Source: Methylocystis bryophila | Lineage (GTDB): Bacteria > Pseudomonadota > Alphaproteobacteria > Rhizobiales > Beijerinckiaceae | DNA length: 64,000 bases | Direction of reading: 5' to 3' | Assembly (NCBI RefSeq): GCF_027925445.1 | Contig: NZ_AP027150.1 | Location: 1-64,000 of the forward strand | In this document: positions 43,525 through 53,400 of the stretch, piece by piece | Position numbering within the stretch: position 1 is the first letter of the stretch | Layout of the letters: each line of letters starts with the position of its first letter | Translations under genes and position numbers: made by a program | The notes under the pieces: model-generated | Told to the model about the DNA's origin: nothing | The model's input: the letters and a program-made list of their open reading frames with translations, nothing else | Database searches by the model: none

Positions 43525-45006
43525 TCAGCCTCCGCCCTCCACTGTGCTCGCCTCTCCCCATCCTCCTCCGAGCGCTGCATAGAGGGCGACGGTGTTGGAG
43601 AGACGCTGGGCCTCGGTCTGCACGCGCGCGAGCGCGGTGTTCAGATAGGAGCGCTGCGCGTCCACCACGACAAGCTGTGACACGCCGCCAAATTTCTGCT
43701 GCAGGCGGACTCTCTCGAGATAGCGCTTGGCGGCGCTCTCCGCATTGCGCGCGGCGGCGACGGCGCGTGCGTCCGATTGCAGCGCGCGCAAGCCATCGGC
43801 GACGTTCTGGAAGGCCTTCACCACCGTGTCGCGATATTGCGCCTTGGCCTGATCGAGCGCGGCCTCGGCGGCTCTCTGCTTGTTTTGCAGGGTGAAGGCG
43901 TCGAAGGCGGTGAACGCGGCGTTGCCCGCGAGCTGATAGCCGAAGGTCCCGGGTTGAAAGAGATATGGGATGAAGAAGGCGCTGGTCTGGCCGGCCGCGG
44001 TGAGCTGAATACTGGGCAAGCGAGCGGCGAGGGCGACGCCGACCTGCGCGCTCGCCGAATGGAGATTGGCTTCCGCCGCCCTGATATCGGGACGTTGGCC
44101 GACCAGCTGCGCTGGCAGGCTCACGGGAAGATTACGCGGCAGCGAGAATTGCGACAGCGCAAAAGTCTCCTCGACTTCATCTTGCGGCAGGCGGCCGGCC
44201 AGCGCGGTGAGAGAATCGCGCTGCTTGGCGAGCAGAGACTCGAGCGCCGGCAGACGCTGGTGCGCCTGCGCCACCGCGGTCTCCTGCGAGAGAACGTCGA
44301 TCGAAGACACGGCGCCTTTGGAAAGCTGCAGCTGCAGCAGCGCGAGCCTGTCGGCCTCGAGCCCGATCACCTGGCGCGTCACGGCGATTTGCGCGCGCAG
44401 CGAGGCTTCCTCGATCGCGGCCTTCGCGACATTGGCGGCGATCATGACTTGCGCGCCGGCCATCAGAAAACCCGCGTTCTCGGCCTGCGCGTCGAGCGAC
44501 TCGAGGTTGCGGCGCGCGCCGCCCCAAACATCCAGCGTGTAGCTGATTTGCACCTGCTTCGTGTAGAGCGAGAAGGGCGTCTGCGTGACGGTGGAGTTGG
44601 TCGCGTTTCCCGAATAGAGGTTGTAGGTCGGATTGGAGGTCAGGCCGACCAGCGGAAACAGCGGGCCGACGCCCGCTTCGGCGTTGTAGTGAGCGACGCC
44701 CATCGCCGCCACGGCCGCCTCGATCGTCGCATTGTGCGTCAGAGCGTCTTCGATGAGACCGTCGAGACGCGGCGAACGAAACGCCTCCCACCAGCGCTCC
44801 GAAACCTCCGCGCCTTGTTGAAAGCGCTGTCCATTGCCAGGCGAGGCCGTCGGCTCTCGCGTGAAGCGTTCGGCAGGCGGCGCCGCGGGCGTCTCGAAAT
44901 CCGGGCCCACGGCGCACGAGGAGAGCATGAATGTGTTTACGAAGATAAGCGGAATCGCGCCGGCAGCGCGCATCTTGTCGTTGGCGTTCGTCTTTGAGCG
45001 TTTCAT
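43525..45006 (-). CDS. Outer-membrane efflux lipoprotein, NodT/TolC family
   Basis: 493 residues. The N-terminus has a signal with lipobox-like LSSC (about 28-31) followed by AVGPDFETPAAPP, the standard start of NodT-type outer membrane factors. Two OEP repeats follow (about 70-270 and 290-480), with the LGQRPDIRAAEANLHSASAQVGVA segment typical of the family. It forms the outer-membrane channel of a tripartite pump. Its gene closes the MacA-MacB-MacB operon (gap 27 bases), so it should work with these. Confidence 0.95.
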   Translation of the reverse strand: MKRSKTNANDKMRAAGAIPLIFVNTFMLSSCAVGPDFETPAAPPAERFTREPTASPGNGQRFQQGAEVSERWWEAFRSPRLDGLIEDALTHNATIEAAVAAMGVAHYNAEAGVGPLFPLVGLTSNPTYNLYSGNATNSTVTQTPFSLYTKQVQISYTLDVWGGARRNLESLDAQAENAGFLMAGAQVMIAANVAKAAIEEASLRAQIAVTRQVIGLEADRLALLQLQLSKGAVSSIDVLSQETAVAQAHQRLPALESLLAKQRDSLTALAGRLPQDEVEETFALSQFSLPRNLPVSLPAQLVGQRPDIRAAEANLHSASAQVGVALAARLPSIQLTAAGQTSAFFIPYLFQPGTFGYQLAGNAAFTAFDAFTLQNKQRAAEAALDQAKAQYRDTVVKAFQNVADGLRALQSDARAVAAARNAESAAKRYLERVRLQQKFGGVSQLVVVDAQRSYLNTALARVQTEAQRLSNTVALYAALGGGWGEASTVEGGG

Positions 45007-45033
45007 CCGTCCGCCGTCAGCCCGGGGCCGCCT

Positions 45034-46238
45034 CTATTCGCGCCGCAGCGCATCGATCGGATTGAGAGCCGCAGCCCGATGCGCAGGTATGTAACCGAAC
45101 ACAATGCCCACCCCCGCCGAGGCGAGGACGGCGACGGCGATGGTCTCGAGGCCGAGAACGAGCGGCCAGCCGGCGGATTGCGCCACGGCATAGGCGCCGA
45201 TCACCCCGAGCGCCAATCCCAGGGTTCCCCCCGCGACGCAGAGCACGACGGCCTCGATGAGAAATTGCATGAGAATGTCTCGCTTGCGGGCGCCGATCGC
45301 CATGCGCAGACCGATTTCATGCGTGCGCTCGGTCACCGACACCAGCATGATATTCATGATGCCGACGCCGCCGACGACGAGCGAAATCGCCGCCGTCGCG
45401 GCGAGCAGCCAGCTCATCGTGGCTTGTGTTGCGGTCATCGCTTCGATGGCCTGCCGATTGTCTTCCACGCCGAACCTCTCCGTCCCGCCGTCGCGCATGT
45501 GCTTGCGCTCATGCAGCAGGGCGAGAATCGCTTGCTTGGCGGCGTTTCGATCCACTCCTTCGCGGATTCTCAGATAGACCGTGTCGAGCTGATAGGCGGT
45601 CGCTCTGCGCGCGATCGGCAGGCGCGAGCGCGCCGTCGTGATGGGAACGATGATATAGTCGTCATTGTCGGTCCCATCGCTCGATCCCCTGCTCCTGCGC
45701 ACGCCGAGCACGCGCATGGGCACGCCGCTGACGCGCACGGTCTGATCGATCGCCGATTCGTCGCCGAAGAGTTTCCTCGCGACGGTCGGGCCGAGCACGA
45801 CGACCTTGGCGCCAGCGCGCACCTCGCCGTCGTCGAAAAACCGGCCTTCCGCCATCTTCACATCGAACACGTACGCATAAGCGGCGTCGACGGCCCAGTA
45901 CTGGGTCGCGTAATTCTGGTTTCCGGCAACGAGTGAGACACTGCCCCAGATCTCCCTCGACATGCCATCGATCTCCGATACCTGCTCCTCGATCGCGCTC
46001 GCATCCTTGTCGGTGAGCCGCGCCACCCGGCCGAGCTGCTGGGGGAAGGCGGCGACGGAAAGCGTGTAGGCGCCATGAACGGCGATCTGCTCCTCGAGCC
46101 GCTTGGCGGCGCCGTCATTCGCCGCGCCGAGCCCGATGACGCCGGCGACTCCGATGATCACTCCGATCGCAGTCAGCGCGCTGCGCAGCACGTTGAGGCG
46201 AAGCGCCGCGACCGCCTCGCGAAAATAGGCACCGAGCC

Positions 46239-46242
<4 letters not shown>
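45034..46242 (-). CDS. MacB-type ABC permease (FtsX family)
   Basis: 402 residues with the MacB permease plan: N-terminal helix (LNVLRSALTAIGVIIGVAGVIG), large periplasmic domain (about 45-270), and three C-terminal membrane helices including GGVGIMNIMLVSVTERTHEIGLRMAIGARKRDILMQFLIEAVVLC, the FtsX signature. The protein ends IPAHRAAALNPIDALRRE, also diagnostic. In MacB of E. coli this is fused to the ATPase; here the ATPase is a separate upstream gene overlapping by four bases. Exports a substrate from the periplasm with MacA and the outer-membrane factor. Confidence 0.95.
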
Positions 46243-46990
<748 letters not shown>

Positions 46991-46994
<4 letters not shown>

Positions 46995-48283
46995 TTCCCC
47001 GACCCACCCTTTGCGCGCAGCGCCACCAGATCGCCCGGCTTGATCTCGCCATCGAGTATTTCCGTCGAAGAGTCTCCTTTGAGCCCCAGTCGAACAGACC
47101 GTCGCTGCAGCTTGCCGCTCGCATCCACCACCCATAGGACGCCAGAACCGGGACCTTCCCTCTTGTCGCCGTCCGTCTCTCCGCTCGGCCGGAATTTCAA
47201 CGCTTCGTTTGGCGCAGCCCGCACATTATCTCGCCGCCCGGAGACGATCCGCACGGTGGCCGTCATATCCGGCAAAAGCCGCTTGCCGGGGTTTTGCGCC
47301 GTCACGACAGCCGTATAGGTGATAGGTCCCGTGATTTGCGCCGCCGCCGTCGCCGCCGCCGCCGCCGGATTGGCAGCCTCCGCCGCGCTTCTCGTGGCCG
47401 CGAGCCTGACCTGCTTGACCACACCCTCGAAGGTCTCCTCCGGATAGGCGTCGACGGTGAACTGCGCCGGGGCGCCGGAGTGCACCGCGCCGATGTCCGC
47501 TTCGTCCACTTGCGCGTAGATGAGGATTTGCGAGAGATCGCGGGCGATCTGGAAAAGGATCGGCGTTTGATAGGTCGCGGCGACGGTTTGGCCCGGCTGT
47601 ATTTTGCGGTCGATCACCACGCCGTCGATGGGGGAGAGAATTTGCGTGTAGTCAAGGTCGATCTTCGCTTGCCGCAGATCGGCTTCGCGCTGCGCGACGA
47701 CGGCCTTGGCCGAGGCCAGCTGCGCTTGCGCAATTGCGATCTCATCCCTCGAAACGGAGGCCTGTGTCTCGGCCTGCTCCGTGGACATTTCCGAGGCGGC
47801 TTGTCCCCGCGCCATGCCTCGCAATCTTTTCGCGTCGCGTTCATGCTGGGAGAACTGGCTTTGGGACTTCGCGAGCGTCGCCTCTTGCAAACTGACCGCC
47901 GCCCGGGCCTGGGCAAGACTGGCTGACGCTGCCGACACTTTGGCCTCGAAGGGAGCGCGGTCGATCACCGCCAGCAGCTGCCCTTGTTTGACCTCGTCGT
48001 TGAAGGTGACTTTGACCTCGGCAATCGCGCCGGAAACACGGGATCCGACGTCCACGGTCACGAGCGCCTTCACCGCGCCTGTCGCCGAGATGCTACGCTC
48101 CACGACTCCCAGGCCGACGGGCCGCGTTTCATAGGCGCCCGGCGGAGTCTTGAAAGTTCCCCAAATGGGCCACGCGAGCGCAAGCACAAACAACGCGACA
48201 AGTAGCGCGGCCGCCCATACGGCGCGCTTTCCGCCTCGGCCGAGGCGAGCCAACGAGGCAAGGTATTTCTCCCAGATAGTCAC
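46991..48283 (-). CDS. MacA-type periplasmic adaptor (HlyD family)
   Basis: I choose GTG 48283 (VTIWEKYLASLARLG), just before the membrane anchor (VWAAALLVALFVLALAWPIWG). An AGGAGG lies one base before this GTG, closer than usual, so the true start may differ. The frame is open to 48412. The adaptor pattern is complete: lipoyl part (VDVGSRVSGAIAEVKVTFNDEVKQGQLLAVID), coiled-coil hairpin, LSPIDGVVIDRKIQPGQTVAA, beta-barrel part and RLGLKGDSSTEILDGEIKPGD. An Ala-rich insert (about 305-320) is unusual. First gene of the tripartite pump operon. Confidence 0.94.
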
Positions 48284-48377
48284 GCCTCCTGTCTCCGTTG
48301 CATGAGCGGCTAAGCGGATTTGGCGGCCGCCCTTCGCGCGTGCCGCATTGCGACCGCAGGCCGGCGCCGTTCGAGGT

Positions 48378-48836
48378 TCAATCGCACTTCTGAGCCACCA
48401 TTCTCCTTTCAAGGCTTAGTTCATAAGGGCCTCTTGGTCTCCTGGCCTGTGTGAGCAACATATCAACTGCACGAGGGTAACAGCCGAAAGCAGCAAGGTT
48501 ATAATCCGTCGAGATCAATGTCGAGAGCAATCTATCCAGCAGATCTGGCTCAAGAAGAGGAATTATTACTGCTTCCAGAGCCTCACGCACAACGTTTGCA
48601 ATCGTTATATAATATGATCTCTCGTTCTCGTTCATGGTTTTATCATTAGCGCAAACGTAGGAAAGTGAACGATATATGGACATAAATTGATTCAGGGCTT
48701 TTGGGCTATTTTTTGACTTTGGTGATTCTAAACGTAATAAATCCATAACCATTTCATCAGGCGCCAGCCTCTGAAAGTAAGAATGGAGTTCCTCCATTTC
48801 AGCCAGCCTGTTAAAATCTTCGTCACTCAGGCGCAT
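48378..48836 (-). CDS. Hypothetical protein, about 150 aa, AT-rich
   Basis: Not recognised. From ATG 48836 the protein starts MRLSDEDFNRLAEMEELHSYFQRLAPDE; the frame is open to 48878. It is helical and acidic, with no membrane segment. Its DNA is clearly richer in A/T than the genes on both sides (runs such as aaatccataaccatttc), which suggests recent arrival from elsewhere. It sits between the PepSY gene and MacA on the same strand and might be co-transcribed. Confidence 0.55.
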   Translation of the reverse strand: MRLSDEDFNRLAEMEELHSYFQRLAPDEMVMDLLRLESPKSKNSPKALNQFMSIYRSLSYVCANDKTMNENERSYYITIANVVREALEAVIIPLLEPDLLDRLLSTLISTDYNLAAFGCYPRAVDMLLTQARRPRGPYELSLERRMVAQKCD

Positions 48837-48953
48837 GTTCAGGCTCCAGGGCACTGTTCGCGCAAGACGCGCCTTCATCTCTGTAGGGACTGTAGGTCTC
48901 GCGTTCGACGGAAGCGAACGACTCGATCTCTGTGATGTCGGGAATTTCGAGGC

Positions 48954-50324
48954 TCAATGTCGCGCCCTACGCGATTGCAGTGTACGCTGCGCGGCGGTCG
49001 CCGACGACCACGCAACACTCGCTATCGAGCGCCAGCTGCGGCTTACTTGGGCCGGACTGGCGCCGGCTGGATCGCGCCGACTTTTGATCCTGGCGCGCCG
49101 CTTCTTCCACCAGATGTAGACGCCAGTGATGCAAAGCGCCGTGATCACGAGCCCCATGACGCAGACCAAGATCTGCATCGCCAGGCCGAAGACGGCCGCC
49201 ATGTGCAGCCATATCAGCCACGATGTGATCTCATCGCCTGTGTTCTTCGACAAATCGCCAGGAAAGGAGGCCTCCCGCAAATCACCGCTGTCGGCGTCGA
49301 AGCTCACGTAAGTCATCCAGCTCTTGATGAAATCGCCCGAGCTGCGCGCACTCAGGGTGTAGACCCCACTGTCTCGATCCAAGCTGAGAGCCTGCTCCTG
49401 TTCAATTGCTAGCTGGCGTCGTCCTGCTTCGGCATGCAGCAGAGCGCTGCCGCGAGCGTAGGCCTCCCTGAAGTCCAGAGCTGGGGTTCCGACCCGCTTT
49501 ATAGGCGCGGGCTCGGGCGCGGGCGCGCTCATGGTCTGCCCCCTTGAGCCAAACAGCAGCTGCATCGTCGGCTTGTAGACCTCGCCGAGATTGAAACCGA
49601 CGCTCGACCAGGCGAAGACGAACAGCATCGCCCAGGTCCACAAACCGAAGGCGCGATGAATGTCGAAATTGATGCGGTAGGCACCTGCGTTCGTCTTAAT
49701 GAGCCACGCCGGTTTCCAGCGACTCCACCAGGATTTCGCGGGACGCGAAACATCGCCCGTCGAGCGCAATCGCAACGGAAAGGTGAGATAGAAAGCGATG
49801 AAGCAATCGATGGTCCAGAAGAGCGCCGTGACGCCCAGAACATAACCGCCGACGCTGTTCTCCCCGAAGCTCCAACTCCAGGGCAGGGCAAGCGAGAAAT
49901 GCAGGCGGTAGAGGAAAGACATGAGGTTTTTGCGTTCGAGCGTCGGACCGCTCCAACCGGGGCGCTCGCCGAGCATCTCGCCCGTGTAGGGATCGAGGTA
50001 GAAATTGACTACCTTCTCCATCATGTTGTCCCCGGGCTTCATGCCGGGCTTATGCGAGAACGCCACTGAACGGTCCGGCTGGATGGGCAATTGAACGTAG
50101 TCGAAGCTTGAATCGGGATAGAGCGCCGCGGCTTTCTCGCGCAGCGTGAATCCGTCGAGCACTGGCGTGTCACGCTTCGCCACCGTCAAAAGCTCGGGGT
50201 TGAGCCAGACGTCCAGCTCCTCGCGAAAAGCGAGCACGCTGCCGGTGAGCGCGACGATGACGAGAAAGACCGTCATCGCCAGGCCTGCCCAGCGGTGGAT
50301 GAAGACGAATAACTGCCGCACCAT
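48954..50324 (-). CDS. PepSY-type iron-regulated membrane protein
   Basis: 456 residues. First membrane helix LFVFIHRWAGLAMTVFLVIVALTGSVLAF with the conserved HRWAG; a first PepSY-like periplasmic region (about 40-140); helices near 150-190 and 215-245 (FDIHRAFGLWTWAMLFVFAWSSVGFN with a conserved His); a second PepSY region (about 290-370); and helices near 375-420 (HMAAVFGLAMQILVCVMGLVITALCITGVYIWWKKRR). This is the PepSY-TM family, whose members FpvG and FoxB act in reductive iron release from siderophores. It follows the TonB receptor gene on the same strand by 93 bases, fitting a joint role in iron uptake. Confidence 0.9.
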   Translation of the reverse strand: MVRQLFVFIHRWAGLAMTVFLVIVALTGSVLAFREELDVWLNPELLTVAKRDTPVLDGFTLREKAAALYPDSSFDYVQLPIQPDRSVAFSHKPGMKPGDNMMEKVVNFYLDPYTGEMLGERPGWSGPTLERKNLMSFLYRLHFSLALPWSWSFGENSVGGYVLGVTALFWTIDCFIAFYLTFPLRLRSTGDVSRPAKSWWSRWKPAWLIKTNAGAYRINFDIHRAFGLWTWAMLFVFAWSSVGFNLGEVYKPTMQLLFGSRGQTMSAPAPEPAPIKRVGTPALDFREAYARGSALLHAEAGRRQLAIEQEQALSLDRDSGVYTLSARSSGDFIKSWMTYVSFDADSGDLREASFPGDLSKNTGDEITSWLIWLHMAAVFGLAMQILVCVMGLVITALCITGVYIWWKKRRARIKSRRDPAGASPAQVSRSWRSIASVAWSSATAAQRTLQSRRARH

Positions 50325-50417
50325 CCGCGTGACCCTTCTCTACTGACTTGCGCGGATCTCTGTCTTCCCGCAGGCGCAGAGAAGAAATGACGCGCTCTCG
50401 TCCCCCTCGCCATTCTG

Positions 50418-53400
50418 TCAATATTTGGCGAGCACCGCCTCCGGGGCAGCCCAGTTGAAGTGGTAGTTCAGGCCGGTGCGAACGACGTTGATCGCGGGGC
50501 TCAGTCTGCTGGAGCCGACGCCCGAAAACGCGCCCAAGCCGCCGTTCGAGCTGCTGGTGGCGTTGATGTAGAGATATTCGAGTTTCGCCGACCAATTGGG
50601 CGCGAACATCCACTCGCCGCCCGTGCCGACGGTCCAGCCGCTCGCGGTCGTCGAGTAGCCCGCAACCTGCAGGCCGCTGTAGGCGAAGCCTCCCGTGCCA
50701 TAAAGCGCCAGGGTCGGATTTAGGAGCCAGCCGGCACGGCCGCGCAAGGTGCCGAACCAGGGGACCCCGACATTGCCGACAGGGGCGCCGCCTGCGAGCG
50801 GAGCCAAAACCGAGCCGCCGATGAACGGAGACGCGAGTACACTGAGGTATGCGCCGTTGTGCCCGCTCGCGATGGTCGCGCCCTGGATGTCGGCCTCGGC
50901 GCCGATGATCGCCCGGTCGATCTGGAAGTTGTATCCGAGCTGGCCGCCGCCCACGACGCCGGCGGTCTTGGCCGTGTTGTCGTTGCCGCCCGGCAGATAG
51001 ACGAGGTTCGAGAAAGAGCCGCCGCCGGGCAGCGCCGAGGCGCCCAATGGGAAGCTCGGGTCGGTGAAAGGCAGAAAGTTCGTCGAGTTGTTGTTGTTGA
51101 CCGACCAGCCGCCGCCGAGGTTCGCGCCGGCGTAGACGCCCGTCCATGAGGCGGGAGGCGGAGGCTCCAGGATCGCGGGGCCCTTGATCGAGGGAAGATC
51201 GGCGACGATCGCGTTGGTCTCGACAGGCGCCAGGACGCCGTCGTTGAAGCGGTAGCTCACGCCGACCTGCACCTGCTGCTGATCGAGATGACGATCGGCC
51301 GTGTAGAACCCGCCCATCGACGTGGGAGCGGGCGAATCCCCCATATGGCCGAAATCCGTGTAGCGGTATTCGCCTCTCACCGACCAATGCGGATTGATGG
51401 CGTATTCGACGCCGGCGCCGAGGGTCCAGCCGAGGCGCGTCGCGGAGCGCCGATCGGCGGCGTAAAAGGGCGCGCCGGTCGTGTCGAGCCCATAGAGCTG
51501 GAAATTGCTGCTGAACTCGCCGATGGCGAGACCGCCTGTCCCGTAGAACAGCATGCGACCGAGCGCGTAGCCGGCGCGGGCGCGCAGCGAGCCCTGGATT
51601 CGCGACCAGATCGCGCCGCTGGCCGTCGCGCCGACGTCGTTGGCGAGGGTAATGGGATCCACCAACGCCAAGTTGGGAACGTTGATGAGTGGCGAGCGGC
51701 CCATGAGCGTGGGATCGACCGAACCCTCGACGCCGACGACCCATTTGCCGTACTGTTGATTGTAGCCGAGATGCGCGCCGCCGATCACGCCGATCGCGTC
51801 GGCGTTTTGATTATTGGAGCCGCCGATCACGATCGCGCCGCTGGAGAGATTGCTCTGGCCAGCTAGACCGCCGGGCGTCGCATAGGTGAGCGAGCCGTCG
51901 TTGAGGCCCCAGCCGTAGCCAATCTGCGCGCCGACGTAGAAGCCAGACCAATTCATTGCGAAGGGCGCGATTGACGGCGCCACCCCGCCGAGTTTGGGCA
52001 AGTCGTTGCCCGCGAGCGCCGGGCCCTTGGTAATCAATGGGGGCGCCTCAAGCTCCGGGCCGGCAAACAGTTTATAGCTGAAGCCGACCTGCACCTGTTG
52101 CTGGTCGAGATGGCGGTCGAGGGCGAAGACCGCGCCGACCGCCGAAGGGTCGGTCGAAATCCCGAGGTGGCCGAAGTCGGAATAGCGGTATTCGGCTCGG
52201 AGCGACCAGTGGTTGTTGACGGCGTATTCGACGCCAGCGCCGGCGGTCCATCCCACACGCGTGGTGGAAGCAGCGCCGCTGGCGGCGAAGTTGGTCAAAC
52301 CGTCGAGGTCGGTGCCGAACAGTTGGGCGTCGCTCTTGAAGGTGCCGAAGGCGACGCCGCCCGTGGCGTAGGGCAGCAGCCGACCGAAGGCGTAGCCCGC
52401 CCGGGCGCGAACGGAGCCCTGAACGCCGGAATGCACAATACTGGTCACCGTGCCGCCAGTGCTGCCAAAGCATTGGAACAGAACGCAGCTGCCGTTGAGA
52501 GCCTGCCCCACGATGCTGGGAGCGAGGACCTCCGCATTTTTGGTCAAGGTCGCGCCGTCGACGGAGCCCTCGAGGCCTAGAACCCACTGGTCGAACTGTT
52601 GATTATAGCCGACATGAGCCCCGCCGATCACGCCTGTTGCGCCGCTGCCGAGATTGCTTTGGCCGCTCTGGCCCTGAGCCGTGGACCAGCTCTCCCATCC
52701 GTCGTTGAGGCCCAAGCCGTAACCTACCTGGCCGCCTGTATAGAAGCCGGTCCAGGTGAAGGAGGGCAGCGACGGCGAGGCCGTGGGCGCCGGCAGCAGC
52801 CATGGTGCAGGCGTAGCCCCCTTGTCGAGCTCGGCGCGTAGAGAGCCCATGACCGCGAAGGGCGCGCCATAGGAGCGGAAGCTGGCAGTGGAAAATCCAG
52901 GCCCAGGGCCCAGCGTACCCGTATTGTATTCGTCCGTAGAATAAGCCCTATTGAACAGATTGGTGACATTCAGCTGCGCGGTCATTTTCGAGCCCGCGTA
53001 GCTGAAGCTATAGGCGGCCATCAAATCGACGGTGCCATAGGCGGGGACCAACGGCCATGCCCAAGGCGGGTTGGTTGTGTCAATAACCGGCCTCGAGCCG
53101 AAATAGTGGTAGCCGGCGCCGAACTTCCAGCCCTTCAGAGCCGAGTCGTTTTGGAGCTCATAGGTGGTCCAGAGGCTCGCCTGATTGCGCGGCACGTCCG
53201 AAAACCGCTGGCCAACGCCCGGATTGGCGCCAGGCTGGGCTTTGGTGACGCGAACATCGTCATTGGTATAGGCGGCGATCACGCTCCAGCCCGGCAGGAT
53301 TTCGCCCTGAATCTCGACCTCCGGCCCCGTGCTGCGCGCCGCCCCGGCCAGGAGGGAGCAGCTTCCAAGGCCGCCACCGCCGCCGGGGCAGATGTGAGCC

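Noticed and set aside
43777..44997. Plus-strand open frame of 406 codons
   Set aside because: Runs antisense through the outer-membrane-factor gene; composition is Arg/Gly/His-rich with no domain.
50170..51744. Minus-strand open frame of 524 codons
   Set aside because: Overlaps the receptor-barrel fusion and the PepSY start in another frame; low-complexity Arg/Ser/His content.
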